Assembly (NCBI RefSeq): GCF_003205295.1
Contig: NZ_QJRP01000014.1
Coordinates: 62,001-126,000, forward strand
Direction of reading: 5' to 3'
DNA length: 64,000 bases
From: Pseudomonas mosselii
Lineage (GTDB): Bacteria; Pseudomonadota; Gammaproteobacteria; Pseudomonadales; Pseudomonadaceae
Shown: piece by piece, positions 40,561 through 49,398 of the stretch
How positions within the stretch are numbered: the stretch's first letter is position 1
Layout of the letters: each line of letters begins with the position of its first letter
Notes under the pieces: generated by a model
Databases searched by the model: none
What the model was told of the DNA's origin: nothing
The model's input: only the letters and a program-made list of their open reading frames with translations
Program-made: the position numbers and the translations under genes

Positions 40561-41259
40561 TCAGCCTTCGCTGCGCCCCTGCAGGCGCGAAGTCCAGTCT
40601 TCGACCTGATGTTGCTCCAGGCGCTTCTCCAAAGTCCTGCGCCAGTTCGGCACCAGCGGCAGCGCCAGGCATTCACGCAACAGGTCGGGCTCCAGGCGCT
40701 TGTCGAACAGCACCGCCGAAAGCCGCGCCACCGACCACTGGGCATGGGGCCGATCAACCAGCTGCAGGGCCTCGCCCGCCTCGACCACGCCCTCCTCCAG
40801 CACCCGGTAGTACCAGCCGGTGCGCCCGCTCTGCTGCACCCGCAACGCCATCTGCGCCACGTCGAAGCGGTCGTTGAGCTTCCAGCACGGCATGCGCCCC
40901 TGGGAGATTTCCAGCAACGCCGTGCCGACGCGGATCCGGTCGCCCAGGCAGACATCGGCCTCGCGCCAGCCGGTGCTGCTGAAGTTTTCACCAAAAGCGC
41001 CGGGCTGGCTCAGCAACGGGTGCTCACCGAGCTCGGCGGTCCAGTCCGGATAGTGCTCGCGGGGGTAATGGTGGATGGCCTTCTCGACGCCACCGTGTAC
41101 GCGCAGATCGCCCTGTTCGTCGCCGGCAATGCCGAGGAAGGTCACTGCCAGCGGGCCTTGGCGAGGTTGCTTGTCGATGGCGCTGTGCGAACCTGGACGA
41201 GTGAACGGTCGGGCGCAGCCGGTAAGGAGGCTGTCCAGGCGCGGGCTGGGCGAGGTCAT
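40561..41259 (-). CDS. MOSC-domain protein (YiiM-like)
   Basis: 232 aa. The MOSC domain spans about 20-165, with GDEQGDLRVHGGVEKAIHHY and the conserved Cys in QGRMPCWKLN that binds molybdenum cofactor or sulfur in this superfamily; then a 3-alpha YiiM C-terminal domain. YiiM reduces N-hydroxylated base analogues in E. coli. ATG 41259 chosen from alignment with the family start (TSPSPRLDSLLTG). Confidence 0.87.
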   Translation of the reverse strand: MTSPSPRLDSLLTGCARPFTRPGSHSAIDKQPRQGPLAVTFLGIAGDEQGDLRVHGGVEKAIHHYPREHYPDWTAELGEHPLLSQPGAFGENFSSTGWREADVCLGDRIRVGTALLEISQGRMPCWKLNDRFDVAQMALRVQQSGRTGWYYRVLEEGVVEAGEALQLVDRPHAQWSVARLSAVLFDKRLEPDLLRECLALPLVPNWRRTLEKRLEQHQVEDWTSRLQGRSEG

Positions 41260-41359
41260 GCGGCAGTCTCGTGGAAAGGTCCGCCAGAGCTTACACCAGA
41301 GCGCTGGGTAATACCTCAGGGAGCGGGCAAGCCCGCTCCTGCAAAGCCTGTACCGAGCG

Positions 41360-41629
41360 TTACTTGCCCCGCGCCTTGTTGTAGATGGTCTTGGCGCGAT
41401 CGGCCGAAGCTTGGCACTTGGCCATGTCACCTTTGTCACGGGCGTCCTTGGCCTGCTTGAGCAGCTCGTGGTAGTCATGGGCCATGCCGCCATGCAGCGC
41501 CTGGCCATCGGTCTTGTTGATATTCTCCAGATCATTGATCTTGGCATCGCAATTGGTCGCTGGGCCATCCTCGGCATGTGCGGCGAAACTCAGTAGGCAG
41601 ATGATCGCTAGCAGTGTCATGGATTTCAT
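41360..41629 (-). CDS. Small periplasmic protein (89 aa), unknown
   Basis: Signal peptide (MKSMTLLAIICLLSFAAHA, cleavage before EDG) followed by a short helical, charged mature part with two cysteines (NCDAK and AKCQAS) that could form a disulfide. No family recognised. Start ATG 41629 has GGAG upstream. Stand-alone. Confidence 0.65.
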   Translation of the reverse strand: MKSMTLLAIICLLSFAAHAEDGPATNCDAKINDLENINKTDGQALHGGMAHDYHELLKQAKDARDKGDMAKCQASADRAKTIYNKARGK

Positions 41630-41695
41630 GGCGTGTTCTCCAGGGAAATCGACGCAGAACAGAGCTTAGTCCGCCCGCGCATGCCCGACGGGGCT

Positions 41696-42616
41696 TCAGC
41701 CCAACGGTCGTGCAACCTCGCCGACCAGGAAGTCGATGAACACCCGCACCTTCGACGGCATGTACCGGGCCTGCGGATACACCAGCATGAACGGCCGCGA
41801 CGTGCCGCCATGCCCGGCCAGCACCTCCACCAGCTCGCCGCTGTCCAGGGCATCCTGTACGGTGAAGCGGTAGGCCTGCATCAAGCCGCCACCGTGGCGC
41901 ACCAGGGTCGTGGTGGCGAGGAAATCGCCCAGGCAGGTGAACGCGCCCTGGGTCTCGAGCTCGACCAACCGACCGTCACGGCGAAAGCTCCAGGGTGGCC
42001 GCCTGCCGCTGCTGGGCAGTTCGAACTGGATGCACTCATGCCCTGCCAGGTCCTCGAGGGTTTGCGGCGTACCGGCCCGGGCCAGGTAGCCGGGTGTGGC
42101 CACCACCACCAGCTCGGCGTCCTCCAGGCGCCGGGCCACCAGCCGCGAATCGGCAGGCGCCCGGCCACGGATCGCCAGGTCGAAGTGCTCCTCGGCGAAA
42201 TCGACGTTGCGATTACTGACATGCACATCCACCTGCACTCCCGGATAACGCTGGCGAAAACGCGGCAGCAGTGGCAGCAGGCGGTGGTGGGCGTAGGGCG
42301 TCGGCGCACTGATACGCAAGCGACCACCCGGCTCGAGCTGGCCGCCAGTGACCTGGCGCTCGGCCTCGACCAGCTGGCCCAGCGCCTGGCGGCAGTGCTG
42401 GTAATAGGCCTGTCCGGCCTCGCTCAGGCGCATCTGCCGGGTGGTGCGCACAAACAGGCGCACGCCCAGGCGCTCTTCCAGCCGCGCCACCGAGCGGCTC
42501 ACTGCCGCGGGTGTGACCCCCGCCAGGGTGGCCGCCTCGGTAAAGCTGCCGGCATCGGCGGCGAGACAAAACAGCTCCAGGCTGCCCAGTTGCAGGTCAT
42601 CGAAATGGCGGGTCAT
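41696..42616 (-). CDS. LysR-family transcriptional regulator
   Basis: 306 aa. Helix-turn-helix in LGSLELFCLAADAGSFTEAA and TPAAVSRSVARLEERLG; effector domain of the CrgA/DntR-like subgroup (about 95-300). Divergent from the SDR-tautomerase pair, with a palindrome between (next entry), so it probably controls those genes and itself. Confidence 0.9.
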   Translation of the reverse strand: MTRHFDDLQLGSLELFCLAADAGSFTEAATLAGVTPAAVSRSVARLEERLGVRLFVRTTRQMRLSEAGQAYYQHCRQALGQLVEAERQVTGGQLEPGGRLRISAPTPYAHHRLLPLLPRFRQRYPGVQVDVHVSNRNVDFAEEHFDLAIRGRAPADSRLVARRLEDAELVVVATPGYLARAGTPQTLEDLAGHECIQFELPSSGRRPPWSFRRDGRLVELETQGAFTCLGDFLATTTLVRHGGGLMQAYRFTVQDALDSGELVEVLAGHGGTSRPFMLVYPQARYMPSKVRVFIDFLVGEVARPLG

Positions 42617-42626
42617 GGCAGGCTCT

Positions 42627-42648
42627 ATTGATTACATGATGTATCGAT
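42627..42648. promoter_or_regulatory. LysR operator-like palindrome
   Basis: ATTGAT-TACATGATGTA-TCGAT is an imperfect 22-bp palindrome with the T-N11-A pattern, 10 nt from the LysR start and about 90 nt from the SDR start. Good candidate for the regulator's binding site. Confidence 0.55.
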
Positions 42649-42739
42649 TGAAATGCCCTGCGCCTCATTTTTCAAGCCGATGTTGCAACTTAAAGTGGCT
42701 TCACACCCGAGCAGTGGCTCGTACGACCGGAGAACTTCC

Positions 42740-43474
42740 ATGAGCAACGCAAGAACCGTCATCATCACCGGCGCCTCCAGTGGCCTGGGCTTCGCCCTGG
42801 CCCAGGCCTTCATCGAGCGTGGCGACAACGTGGTCGGCAACGCCCGAACCCAAACCCGCCTCGACGAGGCCGCCACCCGCCTGGGCAACCCGGCCGGCTT
42901 CATTGGCGTGGCCGGCGACATCGCCGAGAAAGCCACCGCCGAACGGCTGTTCGGCACCGCGCTGGAAGCCTTCGGCCGGGTCGATATCCTGGTCAACAAC
43001 GCCGGCATCTTCATTCCCAAGCCGGTGACCGACTACACCGAGGCCGACGTCGACGCCCTGGTCGGCACCAACCTCAAGGGCTTCTTCTACCCCGCCCAGG
43101 CTGCAGCCCGGGTCATGAAGGCCCAAGGGCACGGGCATATCGTCGCCATCACTGCCTCGGTGGCCCTGCAGCCGGACACCCGCGTCCCGGCGCTGCTGCC
43201 GGTGCTGGTCAAGGGCGGGCTTAACCAGGCGGTCAAGGGCCTGGCCCTGGAGCTGGCAGCAAGCGGCGTGCAGGTCAATGCCGTGGCCCCGGGCATCATC
43301 GACACCCCGCTGCACAGCGGCCACGCCGAAGGGCTCGGCGCGCTGTCGCCCAGCGGGCGCACCGGCAAGCCCGAGGACGTGGTGGACGCCGTGCTGTACC
43401 TGACCGACGCCCGTTTCGTCAGCGGGGTCATCCTGCCCGTGGACGGTGGCAGCACCGCCGGCACCTGGCACTGA
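42740..43474 (+). CDS. SDR-family oxidoreductase lacking the usual catalytic Tyr
   Basis: 244 aa with the Rossmann motif TGASSGLG (about 10-17), NNAG (about 90) and the catalytic Ser in ITASVALQ. In the place of the YxxxK motif the protein reads PVLVKGGLNQAVK: the Lys is present but the Tyr four before it is Pro. A group of Pseudomonas SDRs shares this feature. It may still bind NAD(P) and use another residue, or not be a reductase. Next gene starts 16 nt later. Confidence 0.85.
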   Translation: MSNARTVIITGASSGLGFALAQAFIERGDNVVGNARTQTRLDEAATRLGNPAGFIGVAGDIAEKATAERLFGTALEAFGRVDILVNNAGIFIPKPVTDYTEADVDALVGTNLKGFFYPAQAAARVMKAQGHGHIVAITASVALQPDTRVPALLPVLVKGGLNQAVKGLALELAASGVQVNAVAPGIIDTPLHSGHAEGLGALSPSGRTGKPEDVVDAVLYLTDARFVSGVILPVDGGSTAGTWH

Positions 43475-43490
43475 ACCTGGAGCGACGCAC

Positions 43491-43700
43491 ATGCCTTATG
43501 TCCATATCCGCGTGACCGATGAAGGCGTCACGGCCGAACACAAGCGTCAGCTGATCGAAGGCGCCACCCGCCTGCTGGAGCAGGTATTGAACAAGCCCCC
43601 GGCGAGCACCTTCGTGGTGATCGAGGAAGTGGCCACCGACAACTGGGGAGTCGGCGGCGAGACGGTGACAACGTTGCGCGCACGCGAACGCAACCGATGA
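43491..43700 (+). CDS. 4-oxalocrotonate tautomerase-family protein
   Basis: 69 aa, starting MPYVHIRVTDEG. Removal of Met exposes the catalytic Pro1. The 4-OT fold is suggested by HKRQLIEGATRLLEQVL and FVVIEEV. Co-transcribed with the SDR gene; the substrate is unknown, but a small aromatic or ketoacid catabolic step fits the pair. Confidence 0.85.
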   Translation: MPYVHIRVTDEGVTAEHKRQLIEGATRLLEQVLNKPPASTFVVIEEVATDNWGVGGETVTTLRARERNR

Positions 43701-43706
43701 CAGGCG

Positions 43707-43737
43707 CTGTGGGAGCGCGCCAGCTCCGCTCCCACAG
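43707..43737. terminator. Bidirectional hairpin terminator (REP-derived)
   Basis: CTGTGGGAGCG and CGCTCCCACAG form an 11-bp perfect stem between the tautomerase gene and the convergent LysR gene. The sequence belongs to the REP group. Confidence 0.65.
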
Positions 43738-43749
43738 GCTCAGCCCTGT

Positions 43750-44631
43750 CTATTGCCGCAACCTTCCCAGCGCCTCCAGCACATGCCCCGTCGCCCGCTC
43801 CACCTCCCCCTCGCGACAGGCGATTCCCAACTGACGCCACAACCCCGGCCGCAACGGCCGACGGGCGATGCGCGGCGGTGGCTGGTGAACCTCGCCCTCC
43901 TGCGGTAGCAAGGTGGCGCCGTAGCCCGCGGCCACCAGGCTCTTGATCGCATCGTTGTAGTTCAGCTCGATCCGCGGTTCAGGGTACAACCCTGCTGCCG
44001 CGAACCACTCCGACGTCACCCGCGAAAGCTGCGTGGTGCTGTCGTTGAGGATCAGGGCCCGTCCGGCAAGCCAGGCCGGCGTCACCCGTACCGGCGGCTG
44101 CCAGTCGGCGGGAATGTAGGCCATGATCGGGTCGCGCCGCCACGGCGTGATCCGCAAGCCCTTGCCCGCCACCTGCGGCAGCGCCACCAGGCCGATGTCC
44201 AGGGTACCTTCGCGCAACCGTGCCAGCGAGGCCTGCGAGGTGAGCACCTGGACCTGCACGTCGATCCCCGGATGGTCCTCCCGCAGCGTTTCCAGGGCCT
44301 GGGGCAACAGATGGGCGATGGCGCCGGTCGAGGCGCCCAGGCGCACCCGCCCGGTCAGGCCCTCGACCTGGCGACGCACCTCGTCCAGGGCCTGGTCGGC
44401 GTCGGCCAGCAGGCGTCGGGCGCGGGCCAGCAGGGTCTCGCCGATTACAGTGGGGCGTACCTGGCCGCGGGTGCGGGTGAGCAAGGGTGCGCCGATGCGC
44501 GCCTCCAGCTCGGCCACGTGCAGGCTGATGGTGGGGGGCGCCAGGTTGAGCTGACGGGCAGCGTCGGCGAAGGAAGCACGGTCGACGATCACCACCAGGG
44601 TGCGCAGGCGGTCGAGGCTGATTTCTCGCAT
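43750..44631 (-). CDS. LysR-family transcriptional regulator
   Basis: 293 aa from ATG 44631 ([12 protein letters not shown]); an in-frame GTG at 44649 is an alternative. Helix-turn-helix around [20 protein letters not shown], effector domain about 90-290. No divergent gene adjoins directly, since a REP pair separates it from argC; the target is unclear. Confidence 0.87.
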   Translation of the reverse strand: MREISLDRLRTLVVIVDRASFADAARQLNLAPPTISLHVAELEARIGAPLLTRTRGQVRPTVIGETLLARARRLLADADQALDEVRRQVEGLTGRVRLGASTGAIAHLLPQALETLREDHPGIDVQVQVLTSQASLARLREGTLDIGLVALPQVAGKGLRITPWRRDPIMAYIPADWQPPVRVTPAWLAGRALILNDSTTQLSRVTSEWFAAAGLYPEPRIELNYNDAIKSLVAAGYGATLLPQEGEVHQPPPRIARRPLRPGLWRQLGIACREGEVERATGHVLEALGRLRQ

Positions 44632-44664
44632 GGGGTCTCGGTAACTCACTGGTTTAGCTGGACC

Positions 44665-44782
44665 CTGTGGGAGCGGCCTTGCGTCGCGAAAGGGCTGCGC
44701 AGCAGCCCCCTGCGATTTCGATGGACGCTCAGAATCTGGGGTCGCTGCGCGCCCCTATCGCGACGCAAGGCCGCTCCCACAG
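44665..44782. repeat. REP-type inverted repeat pair
   Basis: Facing copies of CTGTGGGAGCGGCCTTGCGT around a central GGGCTGCGCAGCAGCCC hairpin, same layout as at 3924-4042. Confidence 0.85.
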
Positions 44783-44816
44783 GGCTGGGCGATCTCCTAC
44801 AGGATAATGCGCTCAA

Positions 44817-44833
44817 ATTCAGAATTTCTGAAT
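44817..44833. promoter_or_regulatory. Palindromic operator-like site before argC
   Basis: ATTCAGA-ATT-TCTGAAT is a perfect 7-bp inverted repeat with a 3-bp centre, 83 nt before the argC start, in an AT-rich stretch. The regulator is unknown. Confidence 0.5.
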
Positions 44834-44916
44834 GTCTCGATCATGATATTCAAATTTTCTTTCATCCAGCAAACGATGAGGATACAGCCATCCGTTCCCA
44901 TCACCGGACCACTGAC

Positions 44917-45846
44917 ATGCACCAGCCCCTCGTCTTCATCGACGGCGACCAAGGCACCACCGGCCTGCAGATCCACGCCCGCCTGCACGACCGCCAGGAC
45001 CTGCGCCTGCTCACCCTGCCCGACGCCGAGCGCAAGGACCCGGCACGGCGCAGCGAGGCGATCAACAGCGCCGATATCGCCGTGCTCTGCCTGCCCGACG
45101 ACGCCGCCCGCGAGGCCGTGGCCACCCTGCGCAACCCGGCGGTGCGAGTGATCGACGCCAGCTCCGCGCACCGCACCACGCCCGGCTGGGTCTACGGCCT
45201 GCCGGAACTGAACGAACAACAGGCCGAACGCATCGCCCGGGCCACCCGGGTCAGCAACCCCGGTTGTTACCCCACCGGCGCCATCGCCCTGCTGCACCCG
45301 CTGGTCAAGGCCGGCCTGCTGCCGGCGGACTATCCGCTGAGCATCCATGCCATCTCCGGCTATTCCGGTGGCGGCCGGGCTGCCGTCGAGCGCCATGAGC
45401 AGCGAAGCGACGCCTACCTGCCGACCCTCCAGCTGTATGGCCTGGAACTGGCGCACAAGCATGTGCCGGAGATCCAGCAGCACGCCGGGCTCAGCGCGCG
45501 CCCGGTGTTCGTGCCAGGTTACGGCGACTACCGCCAGGGCATCGTGCTGAGCATCCCGCTGCAACTGCGCCTGCTGCCTGGAGTCGACGCTGATCAGCTG
45601 CAGGTCTGCCTCGAGCGGCACTACCAGGGCGCCCGCCACGTGCAGGTGAGGCCCCTGCACCAGCACGGCCCGGCGCCGGCGCTGGACCCGCAGGCGCTGA
45701 ACGACAGCAACGACCTGCGCCTGGCCCTTTACGCCAACCCCGAGCACGGCCAGGTGCTGCTCACCGCGGTGTTCGACAACCTGGGCAAGGGCGCCTCTGG
45801 CGCCGCCTTGCAGAACCTCGACCTCATGCTGGCCGGGCTGCGCTAG
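44917..45846 (+). CDS. argC: N-acetyl-gamma-glutamyl-phosphate reductase, type 2
   Basis: NADPH-dependent third step of arginine biosynthesis. 309 aa, the short type-2 form, with [11 protein letters not shown] near the start, the active-site Cys in [10 protein letters not shown] and the [12 protein letters not shown] motif. P. putida strains keep a type-1 argC elsewhere, so this is probably a second copy. A GNAT gene follows 59 nt downstream; whether it acts with ArgC is not known. Confidence 0.92.
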   Translation: MHQPLVFIDGDQGTTGLQIHARLHDRQDLRLLTLPDAERKDPARRSEAINSADIAVLCLPDDAAREAVATLRNPAVRVIDASSAHRTTPGWVYGLPELNEQQAERIARATRVSNPGCYPTGAIALLHPLVKAGLLPADYPLSIHAISGYSGGGRAAVERHEQRSDAYLPTLQLYGLELAHKHVPEIQQHAGLSARPVFVPGYGDYRQGIVLSIPLQLRLLPGVDADQLQVCLERHYQGARHVQVRPLHQHGPAPALDPQALNDSNDLRLALYANPEHGQVLLTAVFDNLGKGASGAALQNLDLMLAGLR

Positions 45847-45905
45847 AATGATCGCCCGCCTCGTTCCGGGGCGGGTGTTTCAGTCCTGCCGGAGCCCGAC
45901 CCGCA

Positions 45906-46592
45906 ATGTTCATCCTCCGCCGCCTCGACGGCGTGCCACCCGAATCGTTCCAGAACCAGATCCGCCAACTGGTGATCGACCATGTCGGCCAGCTCAGCAG
46001 CGTCGCCATCAGCCCGGACAACCCGCTGTACCCGCTGTACCAGTACGGCGTTGGCCTGGAAGTGCACCAGTACCTGATGGCCCTGGACGGCACCCGCGGC
46101 CTGGCCGTCGAGCTGACCCTGGCCCTGGATGCCGAGGCGCCGGACCAACTGCTCGGCTTCGCCCTGGTGCTGCCGGCCCAGGACAACCCGCAGGCCTGCG
46201 CCCTGGCCTACCTTGCAGTGACCCCCAGCCACCGCCGCCAGGGCATCGCCCGTGGGCTGCTGGACGCGGTGCGTGGGCGCTATGCCTGCGTCGAGCTGAG
46301 CACCTTCGCCCAGCAGGTGTCGTGGTTCGAGAACATGGGGCTGCAGGTGGTCGCCAGCGCCGGGCCGCAGGTGCTGATGAGCAGCACCGGCCAGGCCAGC
46401 GGCGCGCTGATCGGGCGGCTGGACATCGCGCCGATCTACCAGACCGTCGAAGTCCGGCAGATCCACGCGTACCTGCTCAAGCAACAGGGAGATGCCGCGA
46501 TGCTGGACGCCGAACGCCTGCGCGACGAGCGGCTGGACGTCCTGACGGAACAGGCACGGGCGTGCGTCAGGGAGCGCAAGACCGTGCATTGA
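45906..46592 (+). CDS. GNAT-family N-acetyltransferase
   Basis: 228 aa; the acetyl-CoA site is in LAYLAVTPSHRRQGIARGLLD (about 102-121) with the Q/RxxG loop. The substrate is unknown. It neighbours the type-2 argC gene on the same strand in other P. putida genomes too, from recall. Confidence 0.82.
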   Translation: MFILRRLDGVPPESFQNQIRQLVIDHVGQLSSVAISPDNPLYPLYQYGVGLEVHQYLMALDGTRGLAVELTLALDAEAPDQLLGFALVLPAQDNPQACALAYLAVTPSHRRQGIARGLLDAVRGRYACVELSTFAQQVSWFENMGLQVVASAGPQVLMSSTGQASGALIGRLDIAPIYQTVEVRQIHAYLLKQQGDAAMLDAERLRDERLDVLTEQARACVRERKTVH

Positions 46593-46604
46593 GGCCCCTC
46601 GCGT

Positions 46605-47084
46605 TCAGCCCTTGATGGCCCTCACGATGGCGGCGATGTCGATCTTGCCCATCTGCAGCATCGCCTCGAACGCCCGCTTCGCCACGGCACGATCGGGGCT
46701 GGCCACCGCCTGCGTCAGCACCCGCGGACTGATCTGCCAGGACAGGCCCCACTTGTCCTTGCACCAGCCGCACACGCTCTCGCTGCCACCGTTGCCGACG
46801 ATGGCGTCCCAGTAGCGGTCGGTCTCTTCCTGGCTGTCGGTCGCCACCTGAAACGAGAATGCCTCGCTGTGGCTGAATGCCTTGCCGCCATTGAGGCCGA
46901 TGCAGGGGATGCCCATCACGGTGAACTCCACCGTGATCACATCGCCTGCCTTGCCCGACGGATAGTCGGCCGGCGCCCTGTGCACAGCGGTCACTTGGCT
47001 GTCCGGGAACGTGCTGGCATAGAAGTTCGCCGCGTCCTCGGCATCGTTGTCGTACCACAGGCAAATGGTGTTCTTGGCGGTCAT
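46605..47084 (-). CDS. VOC-family protein (PhnB/3-demethylubiquinone methyltransferase-like)
   Basis: 159 aa, starting ITICLWYDNDAEDAANFYAS-like (here NTICLWYDNDAEDAANFYAS) and containing the conserved CGWCKDKWGLSWQI. Family members are called PhnB-like glyoxalases; the function is unknown. ATG 47084 follows AGGAG by 7 nt. A MITE-like element ends 22 nt upstream, so the original promoter was displaced or replaced. Confidence 0.85.
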   Translation of the reverse strand: MTAKNTICLWYDNDAEDAANFYASTFPDSQVTAVHRAPADYPSGKAGDVITVEFTVMGIPCIGLNGGKAFSHSEAFSFQVATDSQEETDRYWDAIVGNGGSESVCGWCKDKWGLSWQISPRVLTQAVASPDRAVAKRAFEAMLQMGKIDIAAIVRAIKG

Positions 47085-47106
47085 GTCAGGGCTCCTTGGG
47101 GGCGAG

Positions 47107-47263
47107 TGTGGTGTTTCACAAATAACGACCATAACTCGCGGCACTTTTTGCGCTCATGCGGCGTTGTCGCTCCTCGCCGTAGCTGGGCTACGACTCATCG
47201 CGACGCCTTGCCTGAGCGCAAAAAACGCTCGCGAGTTATTGGTCGTATTTGCAAAACACCACA
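47107..47263. mobile_element. MITE-like element (157 bp) upstream of the VOC gene
   Basis: Terminal inverted repeats of about 48 bp with a few mismatches; they begin TGTGGTGTTTCACAAATA and, from the other end, TGTGGTGTTTTGCAAATA. The flanks are CGAG and CTAG, near-identical 4-mers. The centre has GCTCCTCGCCGTAGC and GCTACGACTCATCGC, a theme shared with the element at 51852. Non-coding. Confidence 0.75.
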
Positions 47264-47320
47264 CTAGACTCGTTGCCCACGAGTCTAGCCTTCTGTTCTG
47301 ACATGCCCGGGCAGGCGCGA

Positions 47321-48154
47321 TCAACGGCTGGCGAGCGGGATCCACAGGTCCACATGCCCGGTACCGCGCACAGGGTCGAAATCGGCGCTGTACTGCTCGA
47401 ACTCCGGAGCGTCGGCCGCCTGGTGGCCTGAAGCTGGCAGCCACTGGTTGAACACGGTAAAAACTGTCTGATGGATCATAGACACATGACCCAGGTGGCG
47501 GAACACCACATAGTCCTGCGCCGCCAGCCTGAGGTGGTGAAAGTGCGCGGGCAGGTCATCGACACGGCGCACCTCGACCCCGGCGATGTACTCGAAACTG
47601 CCATCATCCCCCGGATTGCAGCACAGCCCGTAAGTGTCATCACTTACCTGCCCCGGCACCCGTCCAACGAAGGGATCGAAGGCCTGCCACAGGCCCGGGA
47701 TCCCTTCGTTGCGCTCGAAGGTGAAGCGCTCGCCGAGGCCGGCGATGCACAAATCCGGGCGACGCTCGAAGCGCGGCTCGGCCAGGGGAACGAAGTTGAG
47801 TGCTTTCATGCGCAAGGGCTCCACTAGGGCGATCGGTTGACCGGCGCCACTGCGTACCTGGCTCGGCGCCACGCCGAACAGGTCGCAGAAGGCCCGGGTG
47901 AAGGCTTCGTGGGAGCCGTAGCCTGCCGCCAGCGCCACCTCGAGGATCTCCCGTTTGCCGCTGCACAGCGTCTGCGCGGCGCGGCTCAGGCGCCGCGCCC
48001 GGACATAGCGCATCACCGGCCAGCCGGTGGCGGCGGCGAACTGCCGCGCCAGGGCAAAGGGCGAAAGGCCGAAATGCCCAGCGACATGGGTCAAATCCAG
48101 ATCGCGGTCCAGGACGGTTTCGAGATACCACAGGATGTGTTCGATGCTGCGCAT
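47321..48154 (-). CDS. AraC-family regulator with GyrI-like effector domain
   Basis: 277 aa. The N-terminal AraC DNA-binding domain (about 5-105) holds two helix-turn-helix motifs (FGLSPFALARQFAAATG and AAGYGSHEAFTRAFCDLFG). The C-terminal part (about 120-275) is of the GyrI/SOUL-like small-molecule-binding type (Rob-like order). Stress or drug response is a fair guess. ATG 48154. Confidence 0.88.
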   Translation of the reverse strand: MRSIEHILWYLETVLDRDLDLTHVAGHFGLSPFALARQFAAATGWPVMRYVRARRLSRAAQTLCSGKREILEVALAAGYGSHEAFTRAFCDLFGVAPSQVRSGAGQPIALVEPLRMKALNFVPLAEPRFERRPDLCIAGLGERFTFERNEGIPGLWQAFDPFVGRVPGQVSDDTYGLCCNPGDDGSFEYIAGVEVRRVDDLPAHFHHLRLAAQDYVVFRHLGHVSMIHQTVFTVFNQWLPASGHQAADAPEFEQYSADFDPVRGTGHVDLWIPLASR

Positions 48155-48225
48155 TGCCAGGCTCCTCACTCGACCCAGCCACCCTAGCAAAGCGACGCAC
48201 CGGCCATTTGATCGTTCTTGCGCAC

Positions 48226-48540
48226 TCAGCCCTGGCAGGCGAACGCCTGGGCCAGGTCACCGTCGCTCAGCGCGCTGGCCGGATGCAACTGGCGGTACTC
48301 GCCCAAGGCCTGCTCCAGTCGTGCGCCCCGCAGGCGCCCGTCGCTGGCGATGAACAGCAACGCATCGTCGCGGGCGGCCTGGTAAGTGCGCGCCGGATGG
48401 CTGGTGGAGCCGCTCACCGCAGCGGTGGCGAGGCTCGAGCCGACGGTGAAGTGGTCGGTCGAGTTGCCCTTGCCGTCCATGGCCAAGGCCGGACCGCAAA
48501 GCAGCAACATCGCCAGGAATGCACGGCCACGCAGGATCAC
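48226..48540 (-). CDS. DUF2388-family exported protein
   Basis: 104 aa from GTG 48540, with signal peptide (VILRGRAFLAMLLLCGPALA) and DUF2388 core STDHFTVGSSLATAAVSGST. The GTG overlaps the TGA of a small upstream frame, so translation is coupled. Paralog of the protein at 39227-39544. Confidence 0.75.
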   Translation of the reverse strand: MILRGRAFLAMLLLCGPALAMDGKGNSTDHFTVGSSLATAAVSGSTSHPARTYQAARDDALLFIASDGRLRGARLEQALGEYRQLHPASALSDGDLAQAFACQG

Positions 48541-48668
48541 GAGGCAACCCGTGCGGCTTGCACCATGTCACCGTGCCGCTGGCTGAAGGCCAGGTATTTC
48601 AGCAGATCGCGGTAATGACGGCGGGTGGCGTCAAGGTCGATGCAGCGCAACAGCGGGGCAATGGGCAT
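48537..48668 (-). CDS. Small protein (43 aa) coupled to the DUF2388 gene
   Basis: ATG 48668 with AGGAGG six nt upstream opens a 43-codon frame that ends in GTGA overlap with the DUF2388 start. Its opening MPIAPLLRCIDLDATRRHYR resembles the start of a VOC domain, but the rest does not. No helix or signal peptide. The strong ribosome-binding site argues that it is translated, either as a protein or to couple the next gene. Confidence 0.55.
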   Translation of the reverse strand: MPIAPLLRCIDLDATRRHYRDLLKYLAFSQRHGDMVQAARVAS

Positions 48669-48823
48669 GCGCAGCCTCCTGGTCGGCAAACGGGTCGCCG
48701 CGGATCATCGCCGTAAACCCAGAGAGCGGCAAGAGGCTGTATCTCGCGTTTGCCAGCCATCTGTATCTAACCGCCGACGCCGCGCACGCCTAGGATCGAA
48801 GTCTTCGATCACAGAGGCCTGCC

Positions 48824-49315
48824 ATGAACGACCTGCCAATCACCCTCGACTTTCCCGGCCTGACCCTGCGCCGCCTGCTACCCGGCGACCACGCCATGGT
48901 CTGCGCCCACCGCGAGGCCATGTTCCTGGACGCCGATGGCGACCCGCAGCAGCTGAAGATCATGACCGAGCATTTTGGCCCTTGGCTGCGGCCACGCCTG
49001 GAAGACGGTCGCTATTACGGCTTCGTGTTGCTGGACGACGCGCAGCCGGTTGCCGCAATCGGCCTGATGGCGATCGACTGGCCGCCGCATCCGGCCCACC
49101 CCTGCCAGGACCAGCGCGGCTACGTGCTCAATGTCTATGTCGAGCCGTCCCATCGTCGCCAGGGCCTGGCCTCGAAACTGATGCGCCTGGCCGAGTCGGA
49201 GTTCGCCCGGCGCGGCCTGGGCTTCGCCGTGCTGCACGCCACCGAGGCAGGCCGGCCGGTGTATGCCGGGCTGGGTTGGGCGGCGACTGCGGAAATGGCC
49301 AAGACCCTCGGCTAA
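48824..49315 (+). CDS. GNAT-family N-acetyltransferase
   Basis: 163 aa; acetyl-CoA motif LNVYVEPSHRRQGLASKLMR (about 105-124). Substrate unknown; stand-alone, with a purine-rich GAGG upstream of ATG 48824. Confidence 0.85.
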   Translation: MNDLPITLDFPGLTLRRLLPGDHAMVCAHREAMFLDADGDPQQLKIMTEHFGPWLRPRLEDGRYYGFVLLDDAQPVAAIGLMAIDWPPHPAHPCQDQRGYVLNVYVEPSHRRQGLASKLMRLAESEFARRGLGFAVLHATEAGRPVYAGLGWAATAEMAKTLG

Positions 49316-49398
49316 GCGCTCAAGTCAGCCGCGCAAGCGCCGATAGCCCTCGTGCATCCATTCGGATGCTCGCTTGTGCAGTTACTCAAGGAAGATTC

